64,000 nt of DNA from Catenibacterium mitsuokai (GTDB lineage Bacteria > Bacillota_I > Bacilli_A > Erysipelotrichales > Coprobacillaceae): NCBI RefSeq assembly GCF_025148785.1, contig NZ_CP102271.1, positions 2,225,972 to 2,289,971 of the forward strand, written 5' to 3'. The first letter of the stretch is position 1. The number at the start of each line of letters is the position of its first letter. The position numbers and the translations under genes are program-made. Positions 17,761-26,128 of this stretch are shown here, piece by piece. The notes beneath the pieces were generated by a model. It ran no database searches. It saw only the letters and a program-made list of their open reading frames with translations, and was not told the DNA's origin.

Positions 17761-18306
17761 ATGAAGAAACTATTTACATTATTATTATCGTGTATAGTAG
17801 TGTTTGGTTTAAGTGCATGTACAAACAATAATAAGGATACAGGACAGAGTAATTCTGCTAAACAAACTGATACACCAACACAAACAAAAGAATCAATTGA
17901 TGATGCATTCTATAAGGATTTAAAGAAAGCCTTAGAAGCAAGATGGGAAATCGAAGAAAATGATGCAGAAGTCACAACAGAAATCTATACTCGCTATGTA
18001 GATACTGAACTGAAGTATTTAAGCAAGTATGAGCATGCAGAAGATTCTTTTAAAAATCATGAGATTGGTGATGCTGCTGAAGATTATGTAGACGCATTGC
18101 TAGATGGTAAGAAGATGGCTTATCTGATTGATAAGGATTATACTACATGGCATAGAGAACATGATGAAGATGTATTTGAAGATACGACTGAAGCTCTTTA
18201 TAAGTTAAATAATATTAAGAAAATTACTTTTGAAAATGAAGAGAACCAGAAGAAGTTTGATCGTCTTGTGAAATATGGAGAAGAATATAGTAAGAGGGAT
18301 GACTAA
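17761..18306 (+). CDS. Putative small lipoprotein
   Basis: The start is set at 17761 because an excellent AAAGGAGG lies 8 bases before this ATG; an upstream in-frame ATG at 17743 would place the ribosome site inside the gene. The 181-aa product starts MKKLFTLLLSCIVVFGLSAC with a lipobox LSAC, so it is exported and lipidated. A Thr/Gln/Ser/Lys linker follows, then an acidic helical domain (DAFYKDLKKALEARWEIEEN). No known family is recognised. Its stop overlaps the start of the DUF1292 gene by one base (TAATG), so the two are translationally coupled. Confidence 0.8.
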   Translation: MKKLFTLLLSCIVVFGLSACTNNNKDTGQSNSAKQTDTPTQTKESIDDAFYKDLKKALEARWEIEENDAEVTTEIYTRYVDTELKYLSKYEHAEDSFKNHEIGDAAEDYVDALLDGKKMAYLIDKDYTTWHREHDEDVFEDTTEALYKLNNIKKITFENEENQKKFDRLVKYGEEYSKRDD

Positions 18307-18569
18307 TGGATAATATTGTCGTATTAAATGATGAACATGGAAATGAAGTAGAGTTTGAATATCTTGATTTGATTGAACATAATAATGAAGCATATGTTGT
18401 TTTATTACCTGTAGAGGATGATGCAGATGAAGTAGTAATCTTAAGATGTGAAGAATCAGATGATGACTCTGATGAAGAAAACTATCGTTCAGTAGATGAT
18501 CAAGAATTATTGAATGAGATATTTGAAATCTTTAAAGAAAAGAATAAAGATAATTTTGATTTTGATTAA
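18306..18569 (+). CDS. DUF1292 family protein
   Basis: An 87-aa, very acidic protein. It begins MDNIVVLNDEHGNEVEFEYL and continues with ALxVLLPVEDDADEVVILR-type sequence, matching the DUF1292 (YrzB-like) family of small Bacillota proteins. In most genomes this family sits next to ruvX or a mutS2-type gene; here it is coupled to a lipoprotein gene instead. The function is unknown. The Asp/Glu-rich tail (residues 56-87) is typical of the family. Confidence 0.8.
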   Translation: MDNIVVLNDEHGNEVEFEYLDLIEHNNEAYVVLLPVEDDADEVVILRCEESDDDSDEENYRSVDDQELLNEIFEIFKEKNKDNFDFD

Positions 18570-18573
18570 GAGC

Positions 18574-18606
18574 GAGGGGGGGCACCTGAATGGTGACCCC
18601 CCTTTT
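18574..18606 (+). terminator. Terminator after the DUF1292 gene
   Basis: GGGGGGCACC pairs with GGTGACCCCCC (one bulge), followed by TTTT. It is one of the strongest GC stems in the window. Confidence 0.85.
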
Positions 18607-18797
18607 ATGATGGTTCGATAAATTATTCATGCACAAATAAGTAAATACGTGTATATACGATATATATGTATTGAATATTTTCACATGTAGGACTATTATA
18701 TACGCGAATTTTGATATTGTTATTTATGATATATATCAAATGAAGGTAAACACACTTAATGGTGTTTATGTATATATTTTGAAGGGAGAATTTAATC

Positions 18798-19163
18798 ATG
18801 AAAACTTGGAAATTAGTTTCTGGAATATTATCAATCGTATTAAGCGTATTTGTATTATTCCAATCAGCATTGGCTGGCGTAGCCAATACAATGTCAGCAA
18901 ATGGAGAAGCTGGAGGAAGTGCTGGATTATTTGTCGCAATTCTTTTACTTGCTGGTGGTATTGTTTCTATCTGTGTGAGAAAAAGTGTTAAAAAAGGTGG
19001 CAATATTGCATTAGTTGTATTATTTGGTTTAGCTGCTTTATTTGGATTTACTGGTGCTGGAAGTTATGGTGACTTATATATTTGGTCATTCTGGTGTTTA
19101 ATTAATGCAGTACTTGCAGTTGTTGCGTTAGTAAAAATGAAAAAAAGTCTGAAGACAGCGTAA
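18798..19163 (+). CDS. Small four-helix membrane protein
   Basis: A 121-aa protein with four hydrophobic segments (about 6-28, 40-60, 67-86 and 92-113) and a Lys-rich C-terminus (KMKKSLKTA). The region between helices 1 and 2 is rich in Gly, Ala and Ser. The ATG has a GAAGGGAG ribosome site, and its own terminator follows. It looks like one of the short DUF4064-like membrane proteins of Bacillota, but I cannot name a family with confidence. The 228 bases upstream are AT-rich and hold only the previous terminator and presumably the promoter. Confidence 0.7.
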   Translation: MKTWKLVSGILSIVLSVFVLFQSALAGVANTMSANGEAGGSAGLFVAILLLAGGIVSICVRKSVKKGGNIALVVLFGLAALFGFTGAGSYGDLYIWSFWCLINAVLAVVALVKMKKSLKTA

Positions 19164-19166
19164 TGA

Positions 19167-19192
19167 ATTCCTCCTATTAGGAGGATTTTTTT
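19167..19192 (+). terminator. Terminator after the small membrane protein gene
   Basis: TCCTCCTA and TAGGAGGA pair and are followed by seven T residues. Confidence 0.85.
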
Positions 19193-19311
19193 ATATCTAA
19201 TAATATTTCTGGTTTCATCTACCACAATATATATATCTTGTTAATCTCAATCATCTGCATCCTCCCAATACATGTTTTTGTTTATACCAAGAAATATCTC
19301 ATCCAAAAAAT

Positions 19312-19353
19312 GGGAATAATAAAGGGATATGTATTATAAGTGAAGGTGGTGAT
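19312..19353 (+). repeat. Dispersed 42-base repeat, copy A
   Basis: One of three related sequences (others at 34490-34532 and 35255-35296, both minus). The shared core reads GGGAAWAATAA then ATTATAAGTGAAGGTGGTGAT. In one frame all copies can encode a peptide containing IISE, followed in copies A and C by a Gly/Asp-rich tail that ends just before the next gene. Copy A lies just ahead of the start of the 256-aa gene. In that frame there is no stop from about 19201 to the TAA at 19409, but also no ATG, so this may be the 3' end of a decayed gene. Confidence 0.6.
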
Positions 19354-19409
19354 AAAAACGAATTAGAAATCATAAAAGGATCATATAAATTTAAAGGAGG
19401 ACTGTAACA

Positions 19410-20180
19410 ATGGACACTTTAAAGAAGAATTATAATTCAGAGAACTTCATCCTTCTAGGTAGACCCTATGAGCAAAAAGAAACTATTGAACTTATTGTGA
19501 GTATCTATAAGAATAATCATCCAGATTTTTTTGAAGGTGAACGAAACTCATTCATATTTGAACTACGCTATACAGAACCATTTGAAAAAAATTTCACTGA
19601 GTTAAAGCGTCTTCAAGGATTAGCGGCCAAGTACGCTGGACGTAGAAATGAATTTCAAGGTTATATTATTATCAATTTAAGCAGTTATTTAAATCATTGT
19701 GATGATTGTTATCTTAAATTAATACTTTATTTTCTCATGGATATGAATGAAACATGGAAGTATATTTTTTTAATCGATAATAAGAATGAAAAATCATCTA
19801 GAGAATTAGTCAGCAAGGTTCTACAGTTATTTATCATCGACAACATTCCATGCAAAGTAATCGAAGAAAAAAAAGAAAAGAATATGATAAAAATTGTGCA
19901 TTCAATGTGTGAAGAAAAAGGAATGAGATGTACAGATAGTGTAATATTCTTTTTCATTGATCTATTATGTCATCATTTTAGTGAGGAAGCTGTTTCTCAG
20001 TTAATCACAATTATTTCATGGAACTCAAATGAACGTGTCAATATGAAATTGATTGATAAATTAGTATCTAATCCAAATTCTATGATTTGTTATATGCTAA
20101 GTAAAAAAGAACTAGACGAGTTAAATCAGATTATCGAATCAAACAAGGAGAAAGAGAAATATGAAGAAACACGAAGCTAG
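19410..20180 (+). CDS. Unknown 256-aa protein, first gene of the VirD4-like/ClpP-like cassette
   Basis: No family is recognised. The start ATG has an AAAGGAGG ribosome site 8 bases upstream. The order of elements (an N-terminal LLGRPYEQKETIELIVSIY helix, a beta-strand-rich centre with YIIINLSSYL and WKYIFLIDNKNE, then a helical C-terminus with VSQLITIISWNSNERVNMK) faintly resembles an AAA+ fold with sensor and lid, but no P-loop is present. This reading is tentative. The gene overlaps the ATPase gene by 20 bases, so the proteins are made together and probably act together. Codon use is AT-rich like its neighbours. Confidence 0.75.
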   Translation: MDTLKKNYNSENFILLGRPYEQKETIELIVSIYKNNHPDFFEGERNSFIFELRYTEPFEKNFTELKRLQGLAAKYAGRRNEFQGYIIINLSSYLNHCDDCYLKLILYFLMDMNETWKYIFLIDNKNEKSSRELVSKVLQLFIIDNIPCKVIEEKKEKNMIKIVHSMCEEKGMRCTDSVIFFFIDLLCHHFSEEAVSQLITIISWNSNERVNMKLIDKLVSNPNSMICYMLSKKELDELNQIIESNKEKEKYEETRS

Positions 20181-21690
20181 TTATACTGGTTATGTATATG
20201 AAAAGCCTATGGCGTATTGGACACCAAAAAAAGAAGTAATAAAACAACTGACTAAAGTAGATTTTGATAAGAATGAAAAGATAGAGAAAGGCGGTTTACC
20301 AATCATTTCTGATGGTAAAACTGGCTATATTGATTCTGATGATGGACATACTGCAATCATTGCATCAAGTGGTATGATGAAGAGTCTTTCTTGTTTTACT
20401 CCTCTTATCTATACTCTTAGCCAGACGAATACACCTGAAAATATGGTTATAACTGATCCTAAGGGTGAGTTATATAATCTCACCGCAGGAATGCTTCAAA
20501 AATCAGGATATAAAGTTTTTTGTATTGATTTTCGTTCTATGGACAAGGATTGCTTTAATATTTTAAAATATGCTGCTCAAATGTATCGTTATGGTAGCAA
20601 AGATAAAGGATTATCTTTACTTTCAGACATAGTTAATGTTTTATCCGAAGATCAACGCAAAGTCACAAAAGACCTCTTTTGGATTGATTCTGCTCGCATG
20701 TATATGAACGCGACTGGAGCCTTGATGTTTGAATCTTATCCAAAGATAGAACAGATTAATGTTTTAAACTGGTCTAATTATAATATGGAGTATTCTACTA
20801 AGAGTCTTAAATTATCTTTTTTAAGTAAAATGCCTGACAATCTAACAAAGAACTCTCTGATGCAGATTGTTTCTGCTGCAAATGAAACACTTAGAAGCAT
20901 TTTGGTTTCAGCTGCTGCTTGTTTTGGAGTATTTAATCAAAATCCTAAATTATCTAGAATGTTGTCTCACAATACGTTTGAATTGCATGATTTACTCAAT
21001 CCTAAAACTGCTTTATTTATTGTAACTGATGATACAACATCTACAGCTGATCCAATTGTTGGAATCATTATAAATCAGATTCAAAGTTTCTTGATTGATA
21101 AGGCTTATCATTCTAAAGGTGGCCGCTTAAAAACACGTATGAACTTTATCTTAGATGAATTTGCCTCAATACCAATTCCAAATATGGATAAGGCATTAGC
21201 AACACATCGTAGTAGAAACATTAGATATTACCTTTGCGTACAGAGTTTAGCACTATTAAATGAAAGATATCAAAACCCAGAAAAACTCCTTTCTAACTGT
21301 ACATCTACATTGTATCTTGGCTCTACTGAACTTGAATTACTTAATAAGTTAGAAACAAAACTAGGAAACACAAATATTACTCCTAATGGTTTAGAAAAAC
21401 CATTATGTAGCATTACAGATCTTATGATGCTGAAAAAAGTATGGAATTACAAAGAAGCAATCTATATCAATATTTCAAAAGGAATCAAATATTGTATGAT
21501 GTTGCCAAGCATTTATATCTATGATGATAAAAAATATGAAGTACCTTCATATGATATCAATCCACCAGAGGTTGAAATTTATACAACACATCAATTTGTG
21601 AAGGATGTAGTGACTGGTAATATACCTATTCCTTTTTCAAATGGTATTGTAATGAAAGATGAGACAGCCGTGATGTTCTTAAAAAAATAA
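20161..21690 (+). CDS. Soluble VirD4/TraG-like ATPase with altered P-loop
   Basis: The 509-aa product has the layout of a type IV coupling protein: a KTGYIDSDDGHTAIIASSG core strand, the ITDPKGELYNLTAGML block that follows the P-loop in TraG/VirD4, the Walker B motif NFILDEFASIP (Asp332, Glu333), and the RNIRYYLCVQSLALLNERY sensor segment. Two things are odd. The P-loop reads SSGMMKSLS (Lys74, Ser75), so the Gly before the Lys is Met. There is also no N-terminal membrane domain, which classical VirD4 proteins have. No relaxase, VirB4 or other conjugation gene is nearby. It is flanked by, and overlaps or nearly abuts, the 256-aa gene and a ClpP-like gene. Confidence 0.8.
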   Translation: MKKHEASYTGYVYEKPMAYWTPKKEVIKQLTKVDFDKNEKIEKGGLPIISDGKTGYIDSDDGHTAIIASSGMMKSLSCFTPLIYTLSQTNTPENMVITDPKGELYNLTAGMLQKSGYKVFCIDFRSMDKDCFNILKYAAQMYRYGSKDKGLSLLSDIVNVLSEDQRKVTKDLFWIDSARMYMNATGALMFESYPKIEQINVLNWSNYNMEYSTKSLKLSFLSKMPDNLTKNSLMQIVSAANETLRSILVSAAACFGVFNQNPKLSRMLSHNTFELHDLLNPKTALFIVTDDTTSTADPIVGIIINQIQSFLIDKAYHSKGGRLKTRMNFILDEFASIPIPNMDKALATHRSRNIRYYLCVQSLALLNERYQNPEKLLSNCTSTLYLGSTELELLNKLETKLGNTNITPNGLEKPLCSITDLMMLKKVWNYKEAIYINISKGIKYCMMLPSIYIYDDKKYEVPSYDINPPEVEIYTTHQFVKDVVTGNIPIPFSNGIVMKDETAVMFLKK

Positions 21691-21761
21691 AAATCATAGT
21701 GAAACTTAAAAATATTTTGAAGATGTATCTGATTCACCAACGGTTAAAGGAGGAATAGAAT

Positions 21762-22340
21762 ATGAAATTACCATCAACAAGAATTACTACTTCTACAGGT
21801 TATATGGTTTCTGATTGTATATCTGAAGAATTTTCTAGAAGAGTCATCTACATTACAGATGAAATCACAGATTCTCTAGCGGCAGATATCTGCTGCCAAA
21901 TGAATCATTTAGCTGCAGTGAGTAATGAAGATATCACTCTTTGGATTATGTCTCCTGGTGGTTCTGTTACTGCAGGATTAGCTATTCTAGATACTATGAA
22001 TAGTGTTGAATGTGATATTAAAACAATTGTAATGGGCCAGGCAGCTTCTATGGCAGCAGTGATTGCATCATCTGGCACAAAAGGCAAACGTTACATAGGA
22101 ACAAATGCCTGGATGATGATTCATCAAGCTCTAGCTGGATTCTCAGGGCAGACCACTGATATTCTAAGATCTGCACAACACATTGAAGAAATCAATAATA
22201 ACTTGTATTCAATACTTGCACGAAATTGTAGTGCTCATATTGAAACAATTGCGAAAGATTGTGATAGAGATTATCATATGAATGCTAGAACAGCGATTGT
22301 TTATGGTTTAGTAGATCATATATATCAAAGTCCCAGCTAA
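21762..22340 (+). CDS. ClpP-like serine protease
   Basis: A 192-aa protein with the complete ClpP catalytic triad at nearly the same positions as E. coli ClpP: Ser96 in GQAASMAAV, His121 in MMIHQ, and Asp170 in DCDRDYHMNA. The oxyanion strand MSPGGSV is present. It should form a barrel protease that needs a partner ATPase to feed it substrate. No ClpX or ClpA gene is nearby and no propeptide is obvious. It follows the VirD4-like ATPase by 71 bases with its own AAAGGAGGA ribosome site and ends in a shared terminator. It is probably a second, accessory ClpP rather than the housekeeping one, judging by context. Confidence 0.9.
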   Translation: MKLPSTRITTSTGYMVSDCISEEFSRRVIYITDEITDSLAADICCQMNHLAAVSNEDITLWIMSPGGSVTAGLAILDTMNSVECDIKTIVMGQAASMAAVIASSGTKGKRYIGTNAWMMIHQALAGFSGQTTDILRSAQHIEEINNNLYSILARNCSAHIETIAKDCDRDYHMNARTAIVYGLVDHIYQSPS

Positions 22341-22353
22341 TTGAAATTCATAC

Positions 22354-22391
22354 AAAAAGGTGATTACTTTAGATAAGTCTTCACCTTTTTT
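22354..22391. terminator. Bidirectional terminator between the ClpP-like and TPR-CHAT genes
   Basis: AAAAAGGTGA and TCACCTTTTTT (22354-22363 and 22381-22391), with an inner partial stem, are flanked by A and T runs, so the hairpin can stop both converging genes. Confidence 0.8.
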
Positions 22392-22406
22392 GATGTGTTT
22401 CTAATG

Positions 22407-25400
22407 CTATGCGTTTTCTATCTTACCCTGCATAATGAATCCATTCCAATCTTCCTGAATATATTGATTATTCTTCTTTCTGACTATTTGTCCAATAGTT
22501 TCACTTTCCTCAATTCTATTGTTGAGTTCATTGAGGTTTCTTGTATATACGAAAGGATTCTTGATTTTGTTCTTCATTTCTTTTTCAAAGACATCTCTCA
22601 ATTCTTTGAGTTCTTTTAAGCCATGTTCTTTCAAGTATTCCTTGGTATCCTTAAAGGACTGATAGATATTGTTTGTCTGATTGTATCTTTCATAGAATGA
22701 TTTCATAAATATTGCAGAGTTAAAGTCATCTACTTCTTCTACAGTAAGAAGTAATGTCTGGCATCCTGCAAGCTCAAAGGCACGTCTAATACCATAGATA
22801 CCTTCACCACTTATATTCTCACCTAAACCTGTATTACATGCTGATAATACAGCTAGTTCTGTACCCTTTAAGTCCATATACTGTATTTCTTTAGCACTGA
22901 TATAACCGTAATTATTATCTTCCACGTTATATCCTGATAAGCATAGAATACCTCTATCCATTGGTTCCATATTTTCATTATCTAGATAGTCACCATGTGT
23001 AGAAACATGAAGTACTCTAGGTCTTTTTGTATTAAAGAAGTTATCATGATTGGCTTGATATGAACTATATATAGTGGACCTTTCACCATAGATATCATGA
23101 ATAAACATACCTTCTAGATATGAGCCATAGAGTACGCCTTTTGTATCTCCCCTATCATTATCTTCAGATTGTGTACCTGAGAAGTCTGGATATACAAAGG
23201 ATACAAGCTGATCTGTGTAATCGTCATCCGTATTCTTCTTGAAGAGTGTCTGGACAGAACTTAGATAGGAAATATTGAGACAGTCAAGTACTCTTTCAAA
23301 TGATAAATTATAGAGGTTACCATCAGGACAGATATAAATATGATCATAGTCTCTAATAGAACCAATGAATAATTGAATATCTTCATCATTTATAAATGAA
23401 CCACTAATGAGATCTTCATAATCAACAACACACTGTGAATATTTTCCTTTCTTTATGAGAATAAGACCATACTTTGAATTATCAAGTTCATAGAAATCAA
23501 TAACAAGCTTATTACTTATCATATGAGATACTTCTTCTAGAGATAATCTTTCACCCATTGTTTCATTGTGGAATCTATTGACATCTATCTCAAAAGACAG
23601 ATTCTTATTGATGAAAAGATAATCTACTAAGTCTTTGATATTTCTTTCAAAGACACATGATTTCAATAATTCATATATTTCATTGAATGATTTAAGAAAG
23701 TTTCGTCTGGAAGAGACTTCTTTTATACTAAAGGCGGTTCTCTTAAGATTATTAATATTTTTAAAATATGCGTTCAAACTCTTCTTAATAGATTGATTAT
23801 CTGTTTCATCTTGTAGAATCTGTGAAACTAGTAGGTTTGATAGTGCAAGCAATGTATCAGGATGACTCTCTCCTAGATTTTCTTTTAATGCATTATAAGC
23901 TATGTTTTCTATTTCTAACGCCTTGTTGTAATCCTCTATATCACTGTAAGCACCTCCTAGATTGGAAAGTGCTATTAATGTACTTAGATGGTTTTCTCCT
24001 AGATTTTCTTTTCTTGTATTATAAACTGCATTTCTCATTTCTAATGCCTTGTTGTAATCTCCTAAACTAGAATAAAAGTACGCTAAATTGTTTAGTGCAG
24101 TTACTGTATTAAGATGTTTAGCTCCTAAAGTATCTTTGCTTGAAATATAAGCTATAGTTTGTAGTTTAAAAGCCTTATTATTATCTCCAGAATTAGTGCA
24201 AGAGTTTGCTAGATTGATTAATGAAGATAATGTATCTGGATGGTTCTCGCCTAAGGTTTCTTTGCTCGCATTATAAACTGCATTTCTCATTTCTAGCGCA
24301 GTATTGTAATCTCCTAAATTAGAATAAAAGTTTGCTAGATTGTTTAAGGCAGATAATGTGACAGGATGGTTTTCTCCTAAAATATCTTTTAATGCATTAT
24401 AAGCTGTATTCTGTAGTTGTAGTGCCCTATTATAATCTCCTAATTCAAAATAAGAGTTTGCTAGATTGTGTAAGGCAGATAATGTATCTGGATGTTTCTC
24501 TCCTAGAATTTTCTTTCTTTCATTATAAACTACATTCTGTAGTTCACATGCTTTGTTGTAATCTCCTAAATCGGAATATGAGTTTGCTAGACTACTTAAT
24601 GAAGATAATGTATCTGCATGTTTCTCTCCTAGTTTTTCTTTTCTTGTATTGTAAACTGCTTTTCTCATTTCTAGTGCTTTATTGCAATCTCCTAAATCAG
24701 AATAACAGTTTGCTAGATTAGAAAGTGACGTTAATGTATCTGGATGAGTCTCTCCTAAAAATTTCTTTCTTGCATTATAAGCTGTATTTTCAGTTTCCAA
24801 TGCCTTTTTATAATCTCCTAAGTCACTGTAAGTAAGTCCTAGATTTGCAAGTGCTGTTAATGTATCTGGATGGTTTGTTCCTAGAATTTCTTTTCTTGTA
24901 TTATAAACTGTATTTCTCATTTCTAGCGCGGTATTGTAATGTCCTAAATAAGAATAATAATTTGCTAGATTGTTTAAAGCAAATAATGTATCTGAATGAT
25001 TCGCTCCTAGAATTTCTTTACGTGCAGTATAAACTGCATTTTGTAGTTCAACTGCTTTGTTGTAATCTCCTAAATCAGAATATGAACTTGCTAGATTAGC
25101 AAGTGCTATTAATGCGTCTGGATGTTTCTCTCCTAAATTATCCTTTAGCGCATTATAAGCCGTATTTTTCATTTCTAGCACCTTATCGTTGTATCCTAGA
25201 TAACTATAAATGACCGCTAAATTAGAAAGTGCCTTTAACGTATCAGAATCACTTTCTCCTAGAATTACTTTTCTTGTATTATAAACTGTATTTTGTAGTT
25301 CTGCTGCCTTATTATAATCTCTTAAATCAAAATAAGAGCATGCCAAATCATTTAAAGCAGATATTGTATCTAGATTATTTTTTCCTAGAATTTCTTTCCT

Positions 25401-25628
25401 TTTAACATATACCTCTTCATGTAGTTCTAATGCTTTATTGTGTGCTCCCAAATCTCTATAATAATTAGCAAGATTATTCAACGTATCTAATGTAAACAGA
25501 TTATTTTCTCCTAGTTTACTTTTACATAAGTCATATAACTCCTGATAAGGATTTTTTTCTTTTATACTAATGTCAATTTCTTCTTCATCTTCTTGTTTAA
25601 CAAGATCATCAATCGTAAGCTTACTCAT
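22407..25628 (-). CDS. TPR-CHAT protease (intact copy)
   Basis: The start is set at 25628 (GGGAGGAATAAGT before ATG), giving 1073 aa. Residues about 25-600 hold 14 tandem 42-residue TPR units of the kinesin-light-chain type, each with LGxxHPDTLxAL and NLAxxYSDLGDYNKAL. A linker helix region follows, then a C-terminal CHAT (caspase-like, HetF-associated) domain. The catalytic dyad is His878 in HVSTHGDYLD and Cys931 in LSACNTGLGENISGEG. TPR-CHAT proteins are sensors that unleash proteolysis on a partner signal; known examples act with type III-E CRISPR effectors and bacterial gasdermins. It is separated by a small membrane protein gene from a broken paralog, and the type III-A locus lies 13 kb away, not adjacent. 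Confidence 0.93.
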   Translation of the reverse strand: MSKLTIDDLVKQEDEEEIDISIKEKNPYQELYDLCKSKLGENNLFTLDTLNNLANYYRDLGAHNKALELHEEVYVKRKEILGKNNLDTISALNDLACSYFDLRDYNKAAELQNTVYNTRKVILGESDSDTLKALSNLAVIYSYLGYNDKVLEMKNTAYNALKDNLGEKHPDALIALANLASSYSDLGDYNKAVELQNAVYTARKEILGANHSDTLFALNNLANYYSYLGHYNTALEMRNTVYNTRKEILGTNHPDTLTALANLGLTYSDLGDYKKALETENTAYNARKKFLGETHPDTLTSLSNLANCYSDLGDCNKALEMRKAVYNTRKEKLGEKHADTLSSLSSLANSYSDLGDYNKACELQNVVYNERKKILGEKHPDTLSALHNLANSYFELGDYNRALQLQNTAYNALKDILGENHPVTLSALNNLANFYSNLGDYNTALEMRNAVYNASKETLGENHPDTLSSLINLANSCTNSGDNNKAFKLQTIAYISSKDTLGAKHLNTVTALNNLAYFYSSLGDYNKALEMRNAVYNTRKENLGENHLSTLIALSNLGGAYSDIEDYNKALEIENIAYNALKENLGESHPDTLLALSNLLVSQILQDETDNQSIKKSLNAYFKNINNLKRTAFSIKEVSSRRNFLKSFNEIYELLKSCVFERNIKDLVDYLFINKNLSFEIDVNRFHNETMGERLSLEEVSHMISNKLVIDFYELDNSKYGLILIKKGKYSQCVVDYEDLISGSFINDEDIQLFIGSIRDYDHIYICPDGNLYNLSFERVLDCLNISYLSSVQTLFKKNTDDDYTDQLVSFVYPDFSGTQSEDNDRGDTKGVLYGSYLEGMFIHDIYGERSTIYSSYQANHDNFFNTKRPRVLHVSTHGDYLDNENMEPMDRGILCLSGYNVEDNNYGYISAKEIQYMDLKGTELAVLSACNTGLGENISGEGIYGIRRAFELAGCQTLLLTVEEVDDFNSAIFMKSFYERYNQTNNIYQSFKDTKEYLKEHGLKELKELRDVFEKEMKNKIKNPFVYTRNLNELNNRIEESETIGQIVRKKNNQYIQEDWNGFIMQGKIENA

Positions 25629-25854
25629 ACTTATTCCTCCCAACAACATCCGTCAATTCCATTCTAATCTATTAAAAACAACTATTCTATACTCCTTTAA
25701 TCAAAAGACAATAAATGCTGAAAGTTAAAATGTTTTAAGACAAAAACAGGGAATTTTAATAACCCATAAGTTATTTTATGAAAGGCATAAGAAAGTGTAT
25801 CAACATTTCAACTACACTTTCCTTAATCTTTATTGCCTTGTGAGGAGGATACAT

Positions 25855-26046
25855 ATGTTAGAACTAATCTTAGTAATACTTAACTTATGGTGGTTCTACA
25901 ACACCAAATACTTTGAACGTTGGTCTAAAATCAAAATTGGTGATGATCAATTTTCAATTTCCATTACAGCATTAATTATATTAATCTATATAGCCATCGG
26001 TGCATTTGGTTTTGTACGATGGTACTATTATCATCGTAGACTCTAA
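25855..26046 (+). CDS. Small two-helix membrane protein between the CHAT genes
   Basis: A 63-aa product (MLELILVILNLWWFYN...) with two membrane helices (about 2-14 and 35-54) and basic, Tyr/Arg-rich tail YYYHRRL. The start is chosen at 25855 because AGGAGG lies 7 bases before it; an earlier in-frame ATG at 25795 has no ribosome site. It is read toward the 3' end of the broken TPR-CHAT gene. No family is recognised. It has its own terminator. Its position between two CHAT-protease genes makes a functional link conceivable, but nothing in the sequence proves it. Confidence 0.65.
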   Translation: MLELILVILNLWWFYNTKYFERWSKIKIGDDQFSISITALIILIYIAIGAFGFVRWYYYHRRL

Positions 26047-26085
26047 TAATGTAATACTAATTACAGAGATAAACAGTAAAAACAT

Positions 26086-26118
26086 AGGGACAGCAACCGT
26101 AACATTGCTGTCCCTTTA
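26086..26118. terminator. Terminator between the small membrane gene and the broken TPR-CHAT gene
   Basis: AGGGACAGCAA (26086-26096) and TTGCTGTCCCT (26105-26115) form an 11-bp perfect stem followed by TTTAAAT; A-rich sequence on the other side allows use by both converging genes. Confidence 0.8.
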
Positions 26119-26128
26119 AATATGATTA

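Noticed and set aside
18623-19003. Minus-strand 126-codon frame over the small membrane protein gene
   Set aside because: It is antisense to a gene with a good ribosome site, membrane helices and a terminator, and its composition is unlike a real protein.
20161-21690. Integrative conjugative element reading of the VirD4-like gene
   Set aside because: No relaxase, VirB4, VirB6, integrase or attachment site is found in the flanks, so a conjugative element cannot be supported from this window.
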